Shown in pieces: positions 55,001 through 64,000 of a stretch of DNA of 64,000 nucleotides (the first letter of the stretch is position 1; each line of letters opens with the position of its first letter). Under the pieces are notes generated by a model that searched no databases, was not told where the DNA came from, and was given only the letters and a program-made list of their open reading frames with translations. This stretch comes from Adiantum capillus-veneris (Eukaryota > Streptophyta > Polypodiopsida > Polypodiales > Pteridaceae), in contig CM043944.1 of assembly GCA_014529385.2 (NCBI GenBank), positions 170,771,740 to 170,835,739 on the forward strand, in the 5' to 3' direction. A program made the position numbers and the translations under genes.

Positions 55001-56040
55001 AAATAACATATGAAGGATCAATGGGACTCACTGAGGGAGTCTCCATTTGTGATAGGGTTGGTTGTTTGTCCTTTCTTGTATCCAAGAATCTCATAGGACC
55101 CGTTGAAGGAATGTTAGGTCTTGCCTCCCTAATTGAAGGGCACCATGGATGAAATCATAGATCATCCCTTGCTGCTCCTCTAAACTTGTGTCCCCAAATG
55201 TGGATTGTGCCACCTCTAACCAGCCCACAGGGTATGTAAATAGCTGGCGTACAGGTCCGTCAACATCTCAGTTTGTGGATTGTGCCACCTCTAACCAGCC
55301 CACAGGGTATGTAAATAGCTGGCGTACAGGTCCGTCAACATCTCAGTTTGTAGGTCATACTCCCAACTTTCTGTGATAAATATCCTGTCTAGGCTTGGCA
55401 TGCTGTGGGTTCCCTATGGAAGAATTATGGCTCCTCAGCATCTAACCCTTCGTGATTGCTATCTTGGGAGCACTCAATTGCTCAAACGTCATGGTTGTTG
55501 TCATAGGGGTCTTTGCTTTTATGGCTCGAATTTGTTCTAGCATTCGTAGGTTCTCCATTTCCAGCTCCCTCGTTGCTTGCATATATTGTTCGATCTCTTG
55601 CACTTTGGCAAGACTCATACCATCAGGTAGTAGAACCTCAGGGGATGATGGCTCGGTAGGGTGTTTAATGAGCAGAGTAGGTAGGATGGCAACATGGGCA
55701 CCCTTGGGGAGTACATGGTCTACATGAGAAGTGAAAGGTGATTCTACCTTCCCATTGCCCTCGTTCACTTCACTAGTTGTGGGCTTCGAATGGGTGGTTC
55801 AACTAAAGGTCTCTTTTAAGCGGCTAAACACACTAGACCTGTGCCTTGAGGCAAAGGCATGCATATCTTGACGACATTTCAGGGTTTTGTGTAGGATATC
55901 CCTCCATGATGTTGTAGTCAGAGGAAGAGTCACTAGATGCGATATGAGGGTCTTGAGTTACACTATACATGTGAGGTGAGTATCCCAAAAGTGTCAAGTG
56001 ACGAGTACTCTAAGAGGTCTTGCCACTAGAGGTCATTTTA
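52008..56040 (-). pseudogene. Gag of gag-protease element copy 2
   Basis: Broken frames match copy 1 throughout: N-terminal variable part (55768-55442, LPDGMSLAKVQEIEQYM), Gag core (54290-54000, MSGKAWDWYRTLRMEAKTIY and ESMRDFISRLKCLNSCC), four zinc knuckles (about 53735-53060) and the acidic linker (52781-52455, KKIGTYPNLIEEIEGVKQL). Knuckle 1, CSICFDPHSTSEC, is complete here, unlike in copy 1. Knuckles 3 and 4 (CYKCGGPHRVAEC, CNRCGIDHLIAQC) keep the three-residue spacing. Many stops and shifts make it dead. Confidence 0.78.
55200..55349. repeat. Perfect 75-bp tandem duplication inside Gag
   Basis: Units 55200-55274 and 55275-55349 are identical. The length (25 codons) would keep frame. Copy 1 has a single diverged copy at about 37878-37955. 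Confidence 0.95.
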
Positions 56041-56868
56041 CTTGGTTTTGTTTGTATATAAATTTTCTTATTTATTTTAATACCTTTTTATGTGTGTGAG
56101 GCAAAATAGGTCATGTGATAGCTCAAAACGAGCGTATCGTTCAGAGAAATTTGGCGTGCTTTACAGCACACGATTAGGCTACCAAAAACTCTCATGACCC
56201 CCAAAATGGTCGATTCTAGTTGGGCGTGTAGGAGGAAAGGGAAAAGTCCAAGGAAGCTAGTGGAAGGAAAGGGTGAACCCTAAATCCCACATGCTTCCTT
56301 TTGACTTAGGGTATATATATAGTATGAGGTACTCTATTCGTTCACTTGAAAGGAAGCTATGTAGGTCTCCTCTTCCTATATTATATATCAAAGATTGAGA
56401 TCGAGGCCACATTCGAGGTTTGGGGAATAATCTCGATCCCGACAATTCTTTTTGGCGAATGATTTTTTCTCTTTGTTTTTATTTTTAAAATTCAAAAGTT
56501 GTCTGTTTTCTTTTTTCTTCTTTTTCAAATTTGCAGAAATGTAGATTTAACACGCAGAACAAACTAAACAAAAAACTGCATCATTAATGTATAGAGCTTA
56601 GCAAAGAGCTGTTTTGACAAAAATTTCAGCACAGAGCTTACCAAAGAGCTGTTTTTGACAAAAAATTTAGATTAGCACAGAACTAAAAATACGAAATTTC
56701 AGATTTACACAAAACTCAAGCAAAAAATTGAGAAAATTAAAAATTCCAGTGCAAACACAACCACACACACACACACACACTCTTTCCAACCTCTCTCTAT
56801 CTACCAAGGAAAATTCAACCTTAGCAATGCAGTATGTAGTCTACACATGGACCTTGGGGTAGAGCATT

Positions 56869-56886
56869 TCCCCGACAATGGTGCCA
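56869..56886 (-). other. Primer-binding site of gag-protease element copy 2
   Basis: In sense orientation it reads TGGCACCATTGTCGGGGA, the tRNA-Asp-type site with three changes from that of copy 1. All three are transitions. Confidence 0.85.
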
Positions 56887-57068
56887 AAAATGTCTACTGC
56901 TAGGGACTTGCTATGCACCGTGTGCAAGCATGATAGATGCAAACAAGCTCTACGTTTACAGGGCAGTGTGTCACTCACCTCCTATTGTGTTGCCACCGAG
57001 GGACTTCATGTGTGCGCAGAGAAGAAGAAGCCACCGCGTTGCAGCTCATCCTTCCTTGTGCCATCGTG

Positions 57069-57820
<752 letters not shown>

Positions 57821-57974
57821 TTTGTTTTGTTCATCCCACCTTATCTTTTTCACTCTCCACCCTTCGATGGACCCTCAGTCCTAAACTGATATGTATCAGA
57901 TGGAATCCTTTGTACTGTCTTGCTTCTGGTCCCATAGGTCATATATGACCTCCGTGGACGATAATTGAATCTAC

Positions 57975-58035
<61 letters not shown>

Positions 58036-58291
58036 ACAAGCAAGTAGAGGTGAAGCAAGAGAAAAGCTTGCACATTGAGAATAATTGAAAACCCTAGTTT
58101 ACAGCCTTATCTAGGGCTTGTCTTCCTTTTCACATATGGGCGCCCATATTTTGTCAATCAATGCTAAAATGGGTCTGGTGCGTCTTTCATCGGTGATCAC
58201 AAGCCTTTTACTATAATCCTCTTGGACTGACAAGCCCGGCCCATGACTAAACATATGCACTAAAGAATAATGGCGGCATCATGGGTTAACA

Positions 58292-59689
58292 ACATATACT
58301 TAGATGTTACCATAGATATAAGTTGGCGGATGATGAAGCATTCAACTAAATGTAGAAAATTTCCAATGCCTTCTTTGACGTGGCAACTATAAATAGAACA
58401 TTTCAACCCCATCCAAGAAACATCATAAATTCAGCTTTTCATGACAATTGAAGTGTATAGAGAAATGAATCAACACAACAACTATAATATGTGACCCATA
58501 TGTTGGTGCAAACCAAAAGAGCATACTATTAATACCACTACAACTCTTAAATTTATAACAAAATCTTAGCTCTTGATCACTTGCAAACATGCATAAAGAT
58601 CCGCACAAATTTACTTGTTTATGTATATATAAGCCATAATATTTCAACATTCCCATATAATGAGATGAAAAAACATGAAAAATGTCGCACATATGCAACA
58701 ACTTAAAATAGAAGGCAACACTTAGTTTAGAGATTTTGATGCCTTTTTTGAAAAGAAATAACTCCAAATGCAATACCAATAACCCTTCAAACACCAAAAT
58801 ATTTTATTCATGATTTACATTATCCACTCCATGAAAAGTGTCAAAACTCTTAGGAAACAAACAAAATCGTTAGTGGTGTATATAATAACTATAATAATAT
58901 CTAAATTCTCTACAACTATCATATATCAACGACCCTTTTTGAAAATGAAATCCCACAAACTTTATCGTCTTGTTTGAACCTTCCACAAGCTCTACATTAT
59001 ACATCCTTTGTGGGTGCACATCATAACAGGGGCCAACTGGTCCCTAATTTCCAAAGCAAAGGGTTTCCTACAAGGAAGTTTGTTCTTTACAAAGAGAAAA
59101 CAAATTGCAAGCATGTGCATATTCATTAATACAATAAAATATTCCGTTAAAGTGGTTTCATGTGCATGACCCCAATCTCAAGTTGTCTATAATGGGGTTT
59201 AGAAAGTGCTACCTAATTATTTGAGAGTGCAAAAAGTGAACCAAATCCAAAGGAGTAAGAAAATTTCTACTTTTAAACCTAAAGATAACTTTTGGAATGA
59301 AATTTTGATAGTGGAAAAATATCATGGAATCTATGGATCTTCCAAGTATTTCATTCCAACATTGAAGCTCACACAGCTAAAGATAGTTGTAGTGATTGAA
59401 GCCTCTTTTCTAACCACATGCTACCTTATGTCTCCAAGCCACAAAGGCAATACTTCATATTGATTTGACACAAATATCATCTCAACCAAGGTCTTAAAAC
59501 TTAATTTAAGTATACTTTATGGCTTCATGCCATGTAGATCAAGCAACACAAGTATAAAACCAAAAAAAACAACACGTTTATTAATTTACCCTACCAACGT
59601 AGTTCAAAGCGAGGTATGCTTTAGTATATCAAGACAGTGAATCAAACTAACACATAGAAGTACGTGCTTCAATTATTTCTAGTAGCCAG
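58292..59689. other. AT-rich stretch, no confident gene
   Basis: The LTR of copy 2 is followed by ACATA (58292-58296), its possible target-site flank. A plant-type TATA motif (ACTATAAATAG) is at about 58386 on the plus strand without a recognised gene behind it. On the minus strand, frames over 58423-59100 are moderately open (for example 58423-58797, 124 codons) but resemble nothing known to me; I do not call a gene. Confidence 0.45.
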
Positions 59690-60254
59690 GGTTCAATGTT
59701 GCTACATGGCACGGACATCAAAAGCTTGATCCATCTTTTTCATCAACGCATTCAATCAATTCAAGTGGACCTTGACCCGTGTCACCTCTCCTTCTAAAGC
59801 AAGGACCTAATCCTTAAGTGCATCAATTTGGATATGCATTTCCCTATTGAGCATGTATAAGCTTTGCATTGATTCAAACTGTCTCTCCATGCGCACCAGC
59901 CTGTTGAACTGATTCTCCTCAATGTTGGTCATTCCGCAATTGAAGCTGTGTACACATAAACGCATCTCATTTGCGAAGGTCTATAATTTTTTGGCCACTG
60001 GATTGCTAAGCCATGTTCAAAAGTTCTTCCAAGTGTCTTTCAAAGTCCAATTTCCTAGACTCACTACGGACAAAGAAATCCCATAATGCAACCATGAGTT
60101 GGTCATCCCATCATTTACCACATGATTAACAGAAGAGGATCCCGCACATCAAGCACTTCTCTTTGCCGCTCAAACATTGAAAAACCTTGGAAAAGTGGAC
60201 TCAATACCATCAATATCGGTATCAACAATGGAATTATTATTAGTGTTTTCCATA
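59690..60254 (-). pseudogene. Single-frame coding relic with in-frame TGA/TAG stops, coiled coil
   Basis: One minus-strand frame starting at an ATG at about 60252 (MENTNNNSIVDTDIDGIEST) stays readable for about 185 codons with no frameshift but about eight stop codons. The second half has heptad-like NRLVRMERQFESMQSLYML and IQIDALKD, suggesting a coiled coil. All stops are TGA or TAG, none TAA, as expected if CGA and CAG codons decayed by cytosine deamination. The family is unknown; an old gag or a host exon are both possible. Confidence 0.4.
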
Positions 60255-60466
60255 GTTGTACCATTAGAAAGTACTTGAACTATGTATTAACTACCACGAA
60301 GGAAGAAATCCCTTGCACAATATTAAAAACATAACATCTTATCATACCAAAAAAACATAATCTACGCTAACATAAGAGGTGCAAGTTCAAGAAAAGGCAC
60401 AGAGAGGCTTTAGAGTTTTTCTCACACTTCCTAGCAGCATGCATGATTTCTCTATCTTCCTTATTG

Positions 60467-60467
60467 C

Positions 60468-60529
<62 letters not shown>
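60467..60529. repeat. (CT)n microsatellite
   Basis: About 31 CT units, flanked by unassigned DNA. Confidence 0.95.
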
Positions 60530-60534
<5 letters not shown>

Positions 60535-60776
60535 TTTTTAATTGTGTACCGCGGTCTTTTATCGCGTTTTGTAGAGAGAAGGTCCAAAATCAACTAGAGA
60601 GGGAAGAGAGAGGAGGGTAGAGGCCGGGGGGGGGAGGGGGGTTGTATTTCAATTATTACCGCGAGTATCTTTGAGATTATTACCGTGGTATCTACTTTTA
60701 TTATTATCGCTACTATTATCGCGTTTATTCCCGTGGCAAGATTTAGCACCTAAACTTTCAAATTTTGGCTTAAACA

Positions 60777-60810
<34 letters not shown>

Positions 60811-61000
60811 TTACCCCCCCTCAAATTTTGGTGTTTCCCTCCTCTCAATAAAAATTAAAGAACATTATATGAAATTTTCAAATTTAAAAAAAGAAGATAT
60901 GAAAACATGAAACAATAGTTAGCTATTGATGGCCGAAAATGACATGCCATATGGGGTGGCCTCTACACTACACATAGCATGAACATCCCCAAGCATCATC
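60530..61000. other. Noncoding stretch with a 31-base poly-C run
   Basis: Contains G-rich (60627-60642) and C-rich (60778-60810, 60814-60820) runs and AT-rich sequence. No gene seen. Confidence 0.6.
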
Positions 61001-61944
61001 TCAAGGTAGGAGTGATCCTATAGATAGGAAGGGGCACCACCTAGCATAAGTGCGGCTAGGACGCAAATATACATGACTTAGGATAGCAAACGTGAAATGC
61101 CCTCTAGGTAATCAACATGAAATGGTGGTGTAACAAACATCCACATGTAAAGAAATGTGTGATCTCTAGTCATTAGTGTGTGCACGAGGGAGGCATGTGA
61201 AAAGCTCGAAACAGGGCACACTGACTGGCGGGAGAGATTGCACATGATGGAGCACGAGTAGGGTGATATACAAGAGACGAAACATCCTGTAACCATGGGA
61301 AATCAAAATAGAGAATGGACCCCAAAGATTAAGACAACATTACACCCTTTATTGGCAATGAAGATACTTACAAGTGGTGGTCTTGACAACTACAAACTTG
61401 GCTCTTGGCATTAGGGATGCAACATAGAATATGAGCGCCATATGGTGCTTGGCGAGGTTTGTAGTTAGCGGGAGGGTTAGTTGAGGGGAAACAACAAGAC
61501 GATGCAGCCACCGGCGACATCAATCACCAGCATTGAGAGCGGGCCAAGGTGGCATGGCGTTCATGCCTTCAATCCAAGTGTGCTCATGTTGTTTGGTGGG
61601 AGAGTCGCGACTTCTTCATGTGCATAGAGTGGTCGTGCTTAGTAACTCAACGTGGTGTGGTAAATCACGGGGAGAATGGTGATGTTGATAATGCTAAAGT
61701 GCCCAAAAATTGCAACCAAACATGATGCCATTAGCTCTCAATCATGGGTACACTATGTGCTTAGTGGTGCTCACAATGTGGAGTGCATGGAGCTAGTGTG
61801 TTCCTCCTTCACTTGTGCCTTGTGTCTGTCTTGTGTGTCCCTTTGTGCTAAGCGGGGGCCTCTTTATATAGGCTTAAGAGGTGGTCCTTAACTATTGGTC
61901 ATTGCAAGTATCCCTTGGTCGCTGTAGAAGATCTAGATGCCTCT

Positions 61945-61948
<4 letters not shown>
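61001..61948. other. Unassigned stretch with a Tat-LTR-like block
   Basis: At about 61029-61062 GGGGCACCACCTAG, then CTAGGACGCAAA, recurs in the same order and spacing as in the Tat 5' LTR at about 8748-8782. A (GA)n array follows in both cases, here at distance. This may be a remnant of a related LTR. No coding region recognised. Confidence 0.35.
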
Positions 61949-62020
<72 letters not shown>

Positions 62021-62502
62021 GAGTGGGGTGGGGAGATTTTTTTTCACAATCCATTAGCCATGGCTAGGTTATTAGGGAAGAGTGGGGGTTTAGGGCATTT
62101 ACAAAGGGTTTTGTCGATGGTTCGGGTCGTCGGTGTAAGGTTTTAGTGCTGTGGTAGTCGGTTTTTGTCGTGAGAAGCCGAGATGTTATGTGTTACCTCT
62201 TTCGGTGTTGGCCGGGGTGTGCCTGCGCCACTTCTTGTTTTGGTGTTGGCGACGCACGAGTTAGCCGCCCTCTTTCCTTTGATGTCGATGTCGATTGTTT
62301 TCCTTTTTTTTTGTTTTTTTTTGTGAGTGCGTATATGCGTGTGTGCATGTATGTGTGTATGATTGGTGTATATGTGTTGTGGGTATGTATGTAGTGCACG
62401 TATGTGTTGTGTTGTGTGTAGTGCGTATCATATATGGTAAGTGCCGTGTGTGGGAACGAGAGAAGGAGGGGGGGGGTGTTTTTTTAATCAATTATGTGCA
62501 TA

Positions 62503-62547
<45 letters not shown>

Positions 62548-62552
62548 GTGTG

Positions 62553-62587
<35 letters not shown>

Positions 62588-62891
62588 ATAGTGTGTGTGT
62601 GTGTGTGTGAGTGTGTGTGTGAGAGATGGCCTTCGGTCTTGCAAACTGCGCTACGGGTTGGTCCGAGCACAGAGAGCGAGAGAGCAAGAGTGCGGGGGTG
62701 TGAGGTGGGAGGGAGGGAGTGGGTGTGTGTGTGTTGTGGAAGATAGAGAGAGAGAGAGGTCATCTCATGCGCCTACGGGCTGGTCCGAGAAGACGCGAAG
62801 GGGGGGGGGGGGGGGGGGGGGGTGGGGGGGGGGGGGGGGGGGGGGGGATGGGGGGGGATAGGGCTGCTTTCGGCCGTCTCTGAGAGAGGAA

Positions 62892-62936
<45 letters not shown>

Positions 62937-63165
62937 TTAAATGGGGTCAATAGTGGGATATGAGGGTAGGGAAGAGTGCATTATTATTGCTCCCTTATGG
63001 TTGTTCACACAGCTAGAGACAATTGAGGGAGAGGAAGATTGAGGGAGAGGAAGAAAAGAGAGAGAAAGAAGGGGGGGCGGAGGTAGTGGAGAGGGGAGAG
63101 ATGGGGGGGTTGGGCTCGACCCGCCGATGGAAAGAAAACAAAGGGGGGGGGGGGGGGGGGGGGGC
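61949..63165. repeat. Cluster of low-complexity tracts
   Basis: (GA)n at 61949-62015, (AT)n at about 62507-62575 with interruptions, (GT)n at about 62590-62618, runs of G at about 62801-62847 and 62891-62934, and a 22-base G run near 63143. Open frames here are repeat artefacts. The long G runs are unusual and prone to sequencing error. Confidence 0.85.
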
Positions 63166-63455
63166 AAAATAAGAGAGAGAGTATAGATCATAATGAAAGA
63201 GAGGGAGATTTTGAAGAAAAAAACGACGTCCGCCATTCGTTTCCTGGAGCCTCAATTTTTTGGCCGGGCTAGAGAGCGGTACAAAAAACCCGGCGTCACT
63301 ATCTAGGATAACACTTGGTTACAACTAAGTTAATTTTATCACTTGATTAACATAATTTAGCATGTTTCACAAAATTAGAGAGAGGAAGAGGGGGGAGAGA
63401 GAGATGAATGGATTACGCTACCAAAAAATTTCATAACTTAAAGTATGCAAAATGT

Positions 63456-63980
63456 TTATGAATCATCTTCCAAAAGATCCCTACAAGAAGCATCATCCAA
63501 TTCTAAGCTCATGGCTCCTAAATCAATAAAGAGAGAAACGAAATTATCATTTGTGGATGCACTAGCTTCATCATTTTCGAATTCGTCATCCTCCATCTCA
63601 TCATCTTCATCATCATGACAATCATCCTCGCTAAGACTTACGGCCGTCGGACATGATTCATCAACCTCCCTCTCCTCTATCTCCCCCTCATCCAAAGTAG
63701 GAGGTGGAAGAGGGTCGAAGATGGTCTCCACTTCATTAATGGAAAAAATGGTTCTCCCCCGAGGTGCTACGAGAATTATAAACCAAAGTTTTGGTTGGTG
63801 GATTGCTAGTGATGGTCGGCTTTTGAAAGCCTCGACCATGAGTACTAAACCCAATCGGGGGAGCATTATAAAAATAAATAAAAAATAAAAAATGTTTTGT
63901 TGCAATTGGCCGCCACCACCACCACCCCTTGCTCTCACGCTATGGAAATCTCTCTCTCTCCTTTTGCTTAGCGCCACCAC
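63456..63980 (-). CDS. Hypothetical acidic protein at the right edge (174 aa)
   Basis: Unrecognised. The frame begins near the window end, so the true start may lie outside. Residues 1-40 include a Gly run and a hydrophobic stretch and could be upstream noncoding sequence read through. From about residue 75 the protein is coherent: IFSINEVETIFDPLPPPTLD, then a strongly acidic stretch (EDDCHDDEDDEMEDDEFEND) and a C-terminal LSL-type tail ending SLELDDASCRDLLEDDS. No domain is identified. It might be the last exon of a host gene or another element's frame. Confidence 0.3.
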   Translation of the reverse strand: MVALSKRRERDFHSVRARGGGGGGQLQQNIFYFLFIFIMLPRLGLVLMVEAFKSRPSLAIHQPKLWFIILVAPRGRTIFSINEVETIFDPLPPPTLDEGEIEEREVDESCPTAVSLSEDDCHDDEDDEMEDDEFENDEASASTNDNFVSLFIDLGAMSLELDDASCRDLLEDDS

Positions 63981-64000
63981 TCTCCTTCTCTCTCCTCCAT

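Noticed and set aside
62488-62763. ORFs in the AT/GT repeat cluster
   Set aside because: Low-complexity translation of microsatellites.

Overview
This window looks like nuclear DNA from a land plant with a large, repeat-rich genome. I see no convincing single-copy host gene. Nearly everything recognisable is LTR retrotransposon sequence: Ty3/gypsy elements, including a Tat-type element with the plant-specific second RNase H domain, a chromovirus and gag-protease-only elements; Ty1/copia fragments; solo or broken LTRs; and two weak LINE-like fragments. Long (GA/CT)n arrays sit inside several LTRs. A gymnosperm, fern or lycophyte is plausible, but the sequence does not settle it.

Layout. (1) 1-11309, minus strand: a young Tat-type Ty3/gypsy element cut by the window start. 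Its two LTR copies are about 99.5% identical where both are visible. It has one uninterrupted 1759-codon gag-pol frame. Between the primer-binding site and gag lie four small ORFs that form two tandem paralogous pairs; this is the most interesting object in the window. (2) 11310-13410: a possible LINE scrap, a plus-strand copia 5' end and a minus-strand copia integrase fragment joined head to head. (3) 13681-19950: 5' part of a decayed gypsy element (gypsy-1), with tandem repeats built around a 22-26 bp palindrome. It is split by a solo LTR (18334-19922) with a perfect AATTG target duplication. (4) about 19950-25660: a decayed chromovirus with its 3' LTR. (5) 26973-30106: the 3' part of a gag-protease-only element, carrying a large internal duplication. 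(6) 30107-49740: a second copy of the gypsy-1 family (gypsy-2), interrupted by a complete 9-kb gag-protease element without reverse transcriptase (30972-39995) and by an LTR-like insertion (44191-45480). Gypsy-2 carries an extra retropepsin-like segment after integrase. (7) 49750-51913: an unrecognised long degenerate coding region. (8) 52008-58291: a truncated second gag-protease element whose 5' LTR contains a large CT array and a LINE-like fragment. (9) 58292-64000: mostly unassigned DNA, with one stop-riddled coding relic, homopolymer and microsatellite tracts, and an acidic ORF at the right edge.

How the parts relate. The gag-protease elements have LTRs, a tRNA-Asp-type primer-binding site, polypurine tracts, Gag with four zinc knuckles and a retropepsin, but no polymerase or integrase. 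They therefore probably move with enzymes from an autonomous partner. They share a W-[V/I]-P-K repeat motif downstream of a protease domain with gypsy-2, a hint of common ancestry or exchange. The nesting gives relative ages: gypsy-1 and gypsy-2 are oldest, the solo LTR and the 9-kb gag-protease element inserted into them later, and the Tat element is the youngest. Percent identities and homology calls are by eye; no alignment or database search was run.
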